Assembly: GCF_012913485.1 (NCBI RefSeq)
Contig: NZ_CP051774.1
Coordinates: 4,526,001 to 4,590,000, forward strand
DNA length: 64,000 nucleotides
Reading direction: 5' to 3'
From: Luteolibacter luteus
Lineage (GTDB): Bacteria; Verrucomicrobiota; Verrucomicrobiia; Verrucomicrobiales; Akkermansiaceae
Of the stretch, positions 26,319-33,509 are shown piece by piece. Positions within the stretch are counted from its first letter, which is position 1. Every line of letters begins with the position of its first letter. Under the pieces are notes generated by a model. It saw only the letters and a program-made list of their open reading frames with translations. It was not told where the DNA came from and did no database searches. The translations under genes and the position numbers were made by a program.

Positions 26319-27575
26319 ATGAAGATCGTAGTCGTGGGCAAGGGCGGGCGCGAACACGCGCTGGTGAGGGCATTGTCGGAATCTCCCGGCAATCCGGAGA
26401 TCTACTGCTTTCCCGGCAGCGATGCGATTTTCCAGCTCGCCAAGCCGGTGGCTGCCAACGGCTTGGAGTCGCTTGTAATCTGGATGCAGGCAAATCAGGT
26501 CGATCTCTGCGTGGCTGGGGAGGAGAGCTACTTGGTGACCGGCGAGGGTCTCGCGAACCTTTGCGAGCAGGCCGGAATCCCTTGTTGGGGGCCGCATTTC
26601 CAGTCCGCCCAGCTTGAGGCCAGCAAGGAATTCGCGAAGCAGTTCCTGCTCCGCCACGAAATCCCGACGGGCAAGGCGATCGCCTGCTCGAATCTCACGG
26701 AAGCCCGCGCCGCCATCGACGCGACTTACCCGACGGTTTTGAAGTTTGATGGCCTTGCGGCGGGCAAGGGTGTCGCGGTTTGCCTGACGGAAAAGGAAGC
26801 GGAGGATTTCCTCGATGAGGTTTTCGTGCAGCAGCGTTTCGGCGCTGGTCGTGTGCTGGTGGAGGAATTCCTCACCGGTCCGGAGGTTTCCATCTTCGCG
26901 GCGATCGTGGATGACCGCTACCTGATCTTTACCCCGGCCCGCGACTACAAGCGGATCGGGGAAGGGGATGCCGGGGCGAATACCGGCGGCATGGGTGCCG
27001 TCGCCAGCCGCAAACTGATCCCGTCCAATCTTCTCGCGGAGATCGAGTCGACCATCGTGGCTCCTACGGTGAACGGCCTCCGCAACGACGGGCTGCCCTA
27101 CCGCGGCTTCCTCTATTTCGGTCTCATGCTCACGCCGGACGGCCCGAAGGTCATCGAGTACAATTGCCGCTTCGGTGATCCCGAATGCCAGGCGGTGATG
27201 CCGCTGGTGAAGGGGGATCTCGCGAGCTTCTGCCTGGCCGGGGCGAAGGGGGAGCTGGATGCCAATCTGATTTCCTTCGACGAAGGTTGGAGCGTCTGCG
27301 TGGTGCTGGCCTCTGCCGGCTACCCGGAGAGCTCGCGCAGCGGTGATGTGATCCGCGGGCTGGATGATGTGGGCAGTGCTCGTGTCTATCACGCCGGCAC
27401 GCGCCGCAATGCCACGGGAGAGTGGGAAACCAACGGCGGCCGCGTTTTGGCAGTGGTCTCCGGCGGGGCCAGCCGTCAGGATGCCGTCGCCGCCGCGCAC
27501 GCCGCGGCCGACCAGGTGTCCTTCGATGGTGCCCAGCGCCGCGGCGACATCGGGATCATGCACTTCAACGACTGA
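26319..27575 (+). CDS. purD: Phosphoribosylamine-glycine ligase
   Basis: A 418-residue ATP-grasp enzyme making glycinamide ribonucleotide in purine synthesis. The N-terminus MKIVVVGKGGREHALVRALS is diagnostic. The ATP-grasp part has VLKFDGLAAGKGVAVC, VEEFLTGPEVSIFA and metal ligands in VIEYNCRFGDPECQAVM. The C-terminal domain ends RRGDIGIMHFND. Length is normal. It is followed 3 bp later by pyrR on the same strand, so purine and pyrimidine genes share a transcript here. Confidence 0.96.
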   Translation: MKIVVVGKGGREHALVRALSESPGNPEIYCFPGSDAIFQLAKPVAANGLESLVIWMQANQVDLCVAGEESYLVTGEGLANLCEQAGIPCWGPHFQSAQLEASKEFAKQFLLRHEIPTGKAIACSNLTEARAAIDATYPTVLKFDGLAAGKGVAVCLTEKEAEDFLDEVFVQQRFGAGRVLVEEFLTGPEVSIFAAIVDDRYLIFTPARDYKRIGEGDAGANTGGMGAVASRKLIPSNLLAEIESTIVAPTVNGLRNDGLPYRGFLYFGLMLTPDGPKVIEYNCRFGDPECQAVMPLVKGDLASFCLAGAKGELDANLISFDEGWSVCVVLASAGYPESSRSGDVIRGLDDVGSARVYHAGTRRNATGEWETNGGRVLAVVSGGASRQDAVAAAHAAADQVSFDGAQRRGDIGIMHFND

Positions 27576-27578
27576 CTG

Positions 27579-28109
27579 ATGAGCCGCATTCTCGGACCCG
27601 ACGAAATCGAGCAGGGCATCCAAACCCTTGCCTCCGCCATCCGTGAACGCACGGCGGGCGCTCCGATCGCCTTGGTCGGCATTCGCAGCCGCGGGGATGA
27701 AGTGGCAGAGCGCCTCTGCACCATCCTGGCCGAAGAGGACCGCGAGCTGGCCCTTGGGATCCTGGATATCTCCCTGTACCGGGACGACTACGAGCACCTG
27801 CGGGAAAATCCCAAGCTGCAGGAGAGCGACATTCCTTTCTCCGTCGATGATGCCCACGTCATCCTGGTGGATGACGTGCTCTTCACCGGCCGGACCATTC
27901 GCGCCGCGCTGGACGCGCTCTCCGACTACGGTCGCCCGGCGAAGGTCGAGCTGGCCACCCTGATCGACCGGGGTCACCGCGAAATGCCGATCCAGCCGGA
28001 CTACACCGGCATTCTGCTGGAAACTTCAAGACACGATCACGTGCATGTTTCCTTGGAAGCTTGCGACGGAGAAGACAAGATCGAGGTCGTCGAACGAAAC
28101 CCTGGCTGA
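27579..28109 (+). CDS. pyrR: PyrR bifunctional regulator/uracil phosphoribosyltransferase
   Basis: A 176-residue PyrR-type protein with the PRPP-binding motif VILVDDVLFTGRTIRAAL and the N-terminal pattern ILGPDEIEQGIQTLASAIRE. Family members bind pyr leader RNA to attenuate transcription and have UPRT side activity. I did not see a clear PyrR-binding loop/attenuator directly before pyrB, which lies inside the operon. An independent upp gene is at 56081. ATG 27579 sits 3 bp after purD. Confidence 0.92.
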   Translation: MSRILGPDEIEQGIQTLASAIRERTAGAPIALVGIRSRGDEVAERLCTILAEEDRELALGILDISLYRDDYEHLRENPKLQESDIPFSVDDAHVILVDDVLFTGRTIRAALDALSDYGRPAKVELATLIDRGHREMPIQPDYTGILLETSRHDHVHVSLEACDGEDKIEVVERNPG

Positions 28110-28112
28110 TCC

Positions 28113-28868
28113 ATGCTCCCCGAACGCCGGAAATCCGCAGAGGAAATCGCGAAGCTTCGCGAGGCCATGGGTGTTCCCGGTGCGGCCCCTGGAGATCCTG
28201 AGGAAGTCCCGGCGCCGCAAGCAGAAGTCCCGTTCCAGGCTCCGCTGCCCGAGGAGACGCCACAGACTCCGGCGGCGGAGACTAAGCCCGCGGCCACGGT
28301 TCCCGCCGCTCGAAGCGAGACCAGGACCCCCGCTCCTTCCGAGCCGGAGGAGGCCCGTCGCCCTATCAACAAAAGCGTCCGTTCCCTTCGCAAGTCCGAG
28401 CAGGGGCCGGTGACCACTTCCACGTTACCTCGCACGGGCACCGTGGTCCTGCCTGCCCATCGCCACTCCGATCGCGAGCTGATGGAACTGCGCCGTACCC
28501 AAGCGGCTCCGCCGGATCAGTCGATCGCCTACATCAAGAATCTGACGGTGGCTTGGCCGCTGGTCGCTGTGGGCTACCTGCTGCCGCTCGGTGGCGCACT
28601 GCTTGGCTGGCTTTCCGTGTGGACTCCTACCATCATGGAGCCGGACTTCCCGGCGATGTGGATGGCAGATCTCTCGCGAAAGCCGTGGCTGGGCACCGCC
28701 GGACTGGTCGCGCTGGTGCTTCTCTCCGTTCTAGGCCTCGTGCTCGCCGGGTGGTTTGCATGGAAGAAACCGCGTTCCCGCCATCACGCCGGCTTCATCA
28801 CGATCATTTCCGTTTTCACCGTCGTCTTCGCCATCCTTTCCAAGTTTTCACCGACCCATGGCCCGTAA
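28113..28868 (+). CDS. Three-TM protein with Pro-rich cytoplasmic N-terminus, inside the pyr operon
   Basis: A 251-residue protein. Residues 1-130 are charged and Ala/Pro-rich, probably disordered. Three hydrophobic segments follow: around 146-173 (LVAVGYLLPLGGALLGWLSV), 190-214 (GTAGLVALVLLSVLGLVLAG) and 223-243. No known domain. It begins 3 bp after pyrR and overlaps pyrB by 11 bp, so it is translated as part of the purD-pyrR-pyrB transcript. A role in pyrimidine metabolism is suggested only by position. Confidence 0.7.
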   Translation: MLPERRKSAEEIAKLREAMGVPGAAPGDPEEVPAPQAEVPFQAPLPEETPQTPAAETKPAATVPAARSETRTPAPSEPEEARRPINKSVRSLRKSEQGPVTTSTLPRTGTVVLPAHRHSDRELMELRRTQAAPPDQSIAYIKNLTVAWPLVAVGYLLPLGGALLGWLSVWTPTIMEPDFPAMWMADLSRKPWLGTAGLVALVLLSVLGLVLAGWFAWKKPRSRHHAGFITIISVFTVVFAILSKFSPTHGP

Positions 28869-29778
28869 GGACCTTCTCGATATCAGTTCACTGGACCGGG
28901 AGGAGATCGATCTCCTCCTGGATCAAGCCGTTCCCTTCAAAGAGCTCTTCACCCGCTCCGTCAAAAAGGTTCCCACACTGAAGGGAAAGTCCGTGCTGAT
29001 GCTCTTCTACGAGCCGAGCACCCGGACCCATTCCTCTTTCGAGGTCGCGGCGAAACGCCTTTCCGCCGACGTCACCAATTTCGACGTCCCGCATTCCTCC
29101 GTGGTGAAAGGCGAATCGGTTCGCGAAACCATCGAGACCCTTCAGGCGATGCGTACCGATTTCATCGTGGTGCGCCATGGCCGCAGCGGCTTGCCCGGCA
29201 TGATCGCCGGGATGACGAAGGCGAGCGTGATCAATGCGGGCGATGGTGCCCACGCGCATCCGACCCAGGCCTTGCTGGATGCCTTCACCTTGAAGGAGGT
29301 CTTTCCTGACCTGACCGGAAAAAAGGTCCTGATCATCGGTGACATTCTGCATAGCCGCGTTGCCCGCTCCACCAGCACGATCCTGAAGCGCCTTGGCGTG
29401 CAGGTCGCTTACCTTGGCCCCGGTTCGCTGGTGCCGAAGTGTGGCCCGGAGAATACCGTCCGCTTTACCGACTATGCGGAAGCGATGAAGTGGAAGCCGG
29501 ATGTCGTCTATCTCCTCCGCGTCCAGATGGAGCGTCAGGACGTGCAGTATTTCCCGAGCCTCCGAGAATATCATAAGGTCTACGGGGTCACCGAGGAGCG
29601 GCTGAAGCAGATTGATGGCGAGGGACTCTACCTCATGCACCCCGGCCCCGTGAACCGCGGCGTGGAGCTCTGCGATGGCGCGATGGATTATTCCCGGAGT
29701 CTCATCAATCGTCAGGTCGAGAACGGCATCGCCGTGCGAATGGCCGTCCTCTATTGGCTGAAGCCCGCGGAGGAATAG
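28858..29778 (+). CDS. pyrB: Aspartate carbamoyltransferase catalytic subunit
   Basis: A 306-residue cytoplasmic enzyme condensing carbamoyl phosphate and aspartate. The carbamoyl-phosphate loop YEPSTRTHSSFEVAAKRL is intact, as are GDGAHAHPTQALLDAFTL and the aspartate-binding MHPGPVNRGVEL. Start ATG 28858 (MARKDLLDISSLDREEIDLL) is canonical; the upstream open frame overlaps the preceding membrane gene. No pyrI or pyrC follows; the downstream 417 bp is non-coding. Confidence 0.95.
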   Translation: MARKDLLDISSLDREEIDLLLDQAVPFKELFTRSVKKVPTLKGKSVLMLFYEPSTRTHSSFEVAAKRLSADVTNFDVPHSSVVKGESVRETIETLQAMRTDFIVVRHGRSGLPGMIAGMTKASVINAGDGAHAHPTQALLDAFTLKEVFPDLTGKKVLIIGDILHSRVARSTSTILKRLGVQVAYLGPGSLVPKCGPENTVRFTDYAEAMKWKPDVVYLLRVQMERQDVQYFPSLREYHKVYGVTEERLKQIDGEGLYLMHPGPVNRGVELCDGAMDYSRSLINRQVENGIAVRMAVLYWLKPAEE

Positions 29779-30195
29779 GGTAGCCGTAAGCAGGGCGTGG
29801 CGGCGAGCCGGCATCCGAGCTCCTGTCTAACAGATCGGCAGCGGTGTTTCCGGCTGGGGGACGGCTGGAGGGCCAGGCCGATTCCTGCGATCGCGATTCG
29901 TTGACGATGCAAGGGTTGGGCGCGGATGCCTTGCCTTTCACTTCATCGCGCCGACATGCCCCGGAGCACCGGGATCTGTTCCCGTGCATGCGATCCGTCG
30001 GTCCCTGAAACGGGGTCTCCAAACTCTCGAGAACGGCAGCTGCGAATTGGAAGAGGGGAAAGGTCGGCCCGGAGAGTTGAGGGAACAGCTCTTTCCACGG
30101 GACGGGAGTCTTTAAAATCCATTTTCATTTATCTAACTTACCGTCACGCGAAAAGGATAGGCAGCGGTCTCCGGTCAGGGTAGAAGGGGGATAGC
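29779..30195. other. Intergenic region after pyrB
   Basis: 417 bp with no convincing gene. The last ~100 bp are AT-richer and must hold the promoter of the membrane protein at 30196, preceded by a purine-rich AGAAGGGGGATAGC ribosome-binding stretch. I found no tRNA, terminator with a T-run, or copy of the dispersed repeat. Confidence 0.5.
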
Positions 30196-31386
30196 ATGGC
30201 TGGAGTCAGTCCTGTATCGCCGGTTAATCTGCAGGGGCTGGATCTTCCCTTGGTCCGGGATGATCTGTGGTTCCGTGCCCAGCAGGCGTTGCATCTCATC
30301 CCTCGGGACGGCCGGGATGGCGTCCTGCGCAGGACGGTGATTTTCACCCTCCTTGCCTGGCTCCCTCTTGTGATCTGGGCCCTGGTCACCGGGCGCGTTT
30401 TCGAAAGCACCGATAGCGAGCCGTTGCTCCGCCATTTCGCCCTCCACGCCCGCTTCCTCATTGCCCTGCCCGCTCTCATCTTTGGGGAGCGCGTCGCGCG
30501 TTCTGTCATGCGCGACATGCTACCCAGCTTCGTTGCCACGGGCTTGGTGACGGAGGAAAAGATCCCGGCTTTCCGGCAGATCGTTCAGGACGTAATCCGG
30601 CTGAAGAACTCGTCCTTCCCTTGGGTCGGAGTAGCCGGGCTTATCGTGGTGGTCTTGCTGGTGCCGGAAACGGGCAGGCGTCTTCAGGAGCTGAGCTGGT
30701 CCCGTGAGCGGGATCACTTGGGCTTTGGTGGTTGGTGGTATCTCTGCGTGTCTCGCCCGATCTTTCAGATCTTCATGCTTGGCTGGGTCTGGCGGATCCT
30801 GCTTGTGACGCTTTTGTTCCAGCGCTTTGTGAAGCTCGGGTTGAATCCCATCGCCTCCCATCCGGATAATCTTGGTAGCCTCGGCTTCATTGAAAAGCTT
30901 CCCCGCGCGTTTGTGCCGCTCGCCTTTGCCATGTCTTGCGTGATCTGCGGGCAGTTCGCGCACGAGATGGCGTGGCACGGTGCGCACATGAAGCAGTTCC
31001 AGATTCCTCTCGCGATCTTCGCGGTTGTCGCCTTCCTCTTTTGTGTCGCTCCCTTGCTGGTATTCATCCCGGTGCTCAAGAGCAGCAAGCGCGTGGCCAT
31101 GAACCAATACGGAGCCTTGGTCGCCCAGCAGAACCGGCAGGTTCATCGCAAGTGGATCGAAGGGGAGCCTGTGGAGGATCGAGCGCTTCTGGAGGCTCCG
31201 GAACTCGGTCCGACCACGGATGTGAATGCGATCTTCGAGGCTGTGCGCGAGATGCGCACCGTGCCCTTTTCCAAGAAGAGCCTCATCACCGTCGCGATTC
31301 CTGTAGCCCTGCCCATGCTCGTTCTCGCTGCTATCGAAGTCCCTCTCGGCGAGATCCTCATGAAGATCTTCAAAACGATTATCTAA
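30196..31386 (+). CDS. Multi-spanning membrane protein of unknown function
   Basis: A 396-residue protein with about seven hydrophobic segments, for example TLLAWLPLVIWALVTG, FLIALPALIFGE, VGVAGLIVVVLLVPE, IFMLGWVWRILLVTLLF, IFAVVAFLFCVAPLLVFIPV and a C-terminal pair. A histidine-containing loop (FAHEMAWHGAHMK) sits between segments. No transporter or enzyme family recognised. The purine-rich site just before ATG 30196 supports the start. A lipoprotein hydrolase gene follows 15 bp downstream, so they probably form a two-gene operon. Confidence 0.72.
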   Translation: MAGVSPVSPVNLQGLDLPLVRDDLWFRAQQALHLIPRDGRDGVLRRTVIFTLLAWLPLVIWALVTGRVFESTDSEPLLRHFALHARFLIALPALIFGERVARSVMRDMLPSFVATGLVTEEKIPAFRQIVQDVIRLKNSSFPWVGVAGLIVVVLLVPETGRRLQELSWSRERDHLGFGGWWYLCVSRPIFQIFMLGWVWRILLVTLLFQRFVKLGLNPIASHPDNLGSLGFIEKLPRAFVPLAFAMSCVICGQFAHEMAWHGAHMKQFQIPLAIFAVVAFLFCVAPLLVFIPVLKSSKRVAMNQYGALVAQQNRQVHRKWIEGEPVEDRALLEAPELGPTTDVNAIFEAVREMRTVPFSKKSLITVAIPVALPMLVLAAIEVPLGEILMKIFKTII

Positions 31387-31401
31387 CCGTCCCGGAAATC
31401 C

Positions 31402-33018
31402 ATGCGTCTCCTTACACTGTTCACCACCGTTCTGCTGGTATCCTGCTCGGCGCCCATTTCCTTCAAGCAGGGTGCTTCGGTGGTCCCTGCCGGTGACTAT
31501 CACGTTTCGCCTTTGGCCGAGGCATTGCAGGAACTGGATGCGGGGAAAAAATCGAAGGATCCTACGGTCGCCTGCGGCCATTTCGTGGAAAGCGCGCGTC
31601 TTGCCGGAACCAAGGCCTTGGCAGGAGAAACCGGTGCGCTCGCCCTTTACAACCACGCCGTTGGAAGGCTGGTTGAGACGCTGTCGAAAGAGAAGAATTT
31701 GCCATGGGGCCGGAGGATCACCGTGGGAACGGGCGATTCCGCTTACACGCTGGCCGGCAAGCTGGAACCGAATGCCCCCAGCTATGAACGCGAGTATGTG
31801 CCCGTGGACAGCATGACCTTCCACGGCAAGTGGTCGGGACATCGCGCGATCCGGCCGGGAGTGGGTGCTCCTCTGGTGGTTATTGGTCCGGAGAATCGCG
31901 AATATCGCCGCACCTTTGATCCTCCACGGGTTCACGCGGCGATGACCGCGATCCTGCGCTTTGAGGGCCATCGCTCCGCAACCCTCGAACTCCACGAGCC
32001 GCTGGAAGAGGAAAAGATTTCCATCGCGGGCCGGAATCCCACGCTAGCGGCGGATTTCACGGCACCCATCTCGATGTACATCGCGGTTGCCCGCCCGGAC
32101 AAGCTGGGGCTGATCCGCCTGCTCAATCCTCAGAAATATTCCGACACCGCGCGTCTGATCCGCACTCAAAAGTACGATAAGAATCGTATTCCCGTGCTCT
32201 TTGTTCACGGCTTGCAGGATACCCCGGCCACTTGGGTGCCGATGTACCAGCAGTTGCTCAATGATCCGGTGCTGCGTGATCGCTATCAATTCTGGGTCTT
32301 CAGTTATCCCAGCGGCTATCCATTTCCCTACTCGGCATCGCTCCTGAGAAAGGAACTCGACGGGGTGAACAAAGCCTTCCCCGGCCACAAGGACATCGTG
32401 ATCGTGGGGCACAGTATGGGCGGTATTATCAGCCGCCTGATGGTCACGAATGCCGGGGACCGGATTTGGAAAGATCTCTTCGGCAAGTCGCCAGCGGAAA
32501 CCAAGGTTAGCGGGGCAAGCCGCCATCTTCTGGAGGAGTCGCTGGTTTTCGAGCATCGGAAAGAGATCCGCCGGGCGATCTTTATTGCCACTCCTCACAA
32601 GGGCTCGATCTTTGCCTCGAATTGGATCGGCCGTCTTGGTTCAAGGCTCGTGCGCATCCCGAGCTTTCTGGCGGATACAAGGAATGCCGTGGCGTCGCTG
32701 GTCACCGTAGATACGGCGTCCATGCAACTCGACCGAGCTCCGAATAGCATTGATACCCTTGCTCCCAACAACCGCTTCGTGATCTCGATGAACAAGCTGC
32801 CCATCGATCCCGGTGTGACCTATCACTCCATTATCGGCGACCGTGGGAAGGGCGACACTCCGAATTCCAGTGATGGTGTGGTGGCTTACTGGAGCTCTCA
32901 TCTCGATCACGCGGCCTCGGAGAAGATCGTGCCTTCCGGCCACAGCGCCCATCAGAACCCCGAGGGAATCGAGGAAGTGAAGCGGATTCTGAAGCTCCAC
33001 TTGAAGACGGAGCGTTAG
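31402..33018 (+). CDS. Lipoprotein alpha/beta-hydrolase (lipase/esterase-like)
   Basis: A 538-residue exported hydrolase. The N-terminus MRLLTLFTTVLLVSCSAP carries a lipobox (LVSC). Residues 30-260 form an extra N-terminal part. The hydrolase domain starts near PVLFVHGLQDTPATW (oxyanion HG) and has the nucleophile elbow GHSMGG (Ser338). A late histidine in VPSGHSAHQNPEGIEE is the probable catalytic His. It resembles triacylglycerol lipase-like proteins with a long N-terminal extension. Membrane attachment and the preceding seven-TM gene suggest an envelope function. Confidence 0.85.
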   Translation: MRLLTLFTTVLLVSCSAPISFKQGASVVPAGDYHVSPLAEALQELDAGKKSKDPTVACGHFVESARLAGTKALAGETGALALYNHAVGRLVETLSKEKNLPWGRRITVGTGDSAYTLAGKLEPNAPSYEREYVPVDSMTFHGKWSGHRAIRPGVGAPLVVIGPENREYRRTFDPPRVHAAMTAILRFEGHRSATLELHEPLEEEKISIAGRNPTLAADFTAPISMYIAVARPDKLGLIRLLNPQKYSDTARLIRTQKYDKNRIPVLFVHGLQDTPATWVPMYQQLLNDPVLRDRYQFWVFSYPSGYPFPYSASLLRKELDGVNKAFPGHKDIVIVGHSMGGIISRLMVTNAGDRIWKDLFGKSPAETKVSGASRHLLEESLVFEHRKEIRRAIFIATPHKGSIFASNWIGRLGSRLVRIPSFLADTRNAVASLVTVDTASMQLDRAPNSIDTLAPNNRFVISMNKLPIDPGVTYHSIIGDRGKGDTPNSSDGVVAYWSSHLDHAASEKIVPSGHSAHQNPEGIEEVKRILKLHLKTER

Positions 33019-33109
33019 GAGGCGGGGACCACAGGGCGGTATTCCTGAGGCGCTCCCGGGTTGTTAAAACCTCGGGCAAAGCGCTTGCGCGCCATTGTGC
33101 CAATGGGAC

Positions 33110-33147
33110 GCCTGTTTGGAGTTCTCTTTTTATCAGGCGGAACAGGC
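33110..33147 (-). repeat. Nested palindromic intergenic repeat, copy 3 (divergent)
   Basis: Read on the minus strand, it begins GCCTGTTCCGCCTGATAAAA and ends AACAGGC. The first 20 bases match copies 1 and 2 apart from the positions where those two differ. The right interior (about ten bases) has diverged and is one base longer. The outer 7 bp arms are intact. Confidence 0.6.
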
Positions 33148-33201
33148 AGTGGCCCGGACGGCGGTCCTCGGCAGGGGACCACTGAAAATAAGCCTCGGCT
33201 T

Positions 33202-33240
33202 GCCCTCCGCCCCCCCCCCCCCGTTTGGGAGGGCGTTTTT
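33202..33240 (+). terminator. Terminator-like hairpin with a 13-C tract in the loop
   Basis: GCCCTCC (33202-33208) pairs with GGAGGGC (33228-33234), followed by GTTTTT; a second T-run is at 33246-33250. The loop holds 13 consecutive C (33210-33222). It could terminate the hydrolase transcript or act as an attenuator ahead of kdp, 84 bp upstream of the first small kdp ORF. The homopolymer is prone to sequencing error and replication slippage. Confidence 0.5.
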
Positions 33241-33323
33241 ACGCCTTTTTAACGCGTGCGGCGTAGCCTTTGACTCCGCCTCCGGAAGATCCGTGGGAGC
33301 ATGGAAGTGAATCCAATGCGCTC

Positions 33324-33407
33324 ATGAACGATCTCATTTACCTCACTGCCACGGCTGGCTTCTTCGCCCTTGCGCTCGGCTACTCCCGCTTCTGCGGCAA
33401 CCTCTGA
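33324..33407 (+). CDS. 27-residue membrane peptide upstream of kdpF
   Basis: ATG 33324 opens MNDLIYLTATAGFFALALGY and ends RFCGNL: one hydrophobic helix and a short polar end. It lies 6 bp before kdpF and is read in the same direction. Tiny single-helix ORFs of this form commonly precede kdpF/kdpA in many genomes, so I treat it as a real kdp-associated peptide, although function is unknown. Confidence 0.6.
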   Translation: MNDLIYLTATAGFFALALGYSRFCGNL

Positions 33408-33413
33408 ACTGCC

Positions 33414-33497
33414 ATGGAAACCATCGTCACCGGGCTCATCGCCCTCGCCCTGCTCGCCTATTTGTTCACGGCCATGGTCCGGCCGGAGAAGTTTTAA
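33414..33497 (+). CDS. kdpF: KdpF, small subunit of the Kdp K+-ATPase
   Basis: A 27-residue peptide, METIVTGLIALALLAYLFTA followed by MVRPEKF. The single helix ending in a YLxxAxxRPEkF motif is the KdpF signature. KdpF stabilises the KdpABC complex in the inner membrane. It lies 12 bp before kdpA, the usual position. Confidence 0.9.
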   Translation: METIVTGLIALALLAYLFTAMVRPEKF

Positions 33498-33509
33498 CTG
33501 ATCATCCCC

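Larger units (their letters stand above)
33019..33323. other. Leader and intergenic region before the kdp operon
   Basis: 305 bp with three elements: a bulged hairpin CCCGGGTT/AACC-T-CGGG (33055-33076) just after the hydrolase gene, repeat copy 3 (33110-33147), and the terminator-like hairpin with a 13-C run (33202-33240). No gene was found. The kdp promoter must lie here, or the operon is read through the hairpin; a KdpE box could not be identified. Confidence 0.6.

Noticed and set aside
26004..27977. 657-codon minus-strand frame antisense to purD and pyrR
   Set aside because: Only its last 69 codons lie outside the real genes and begin at a signal-like ATG; the remainder is a shadow.
33019..33323. 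A c-di-AMP (ydaO-type) riboswitch before kdp
   Set aside because: I looked for the conserved ydaO core because such switches control potassium uptake, but did not find it; only simple hairpins are present.
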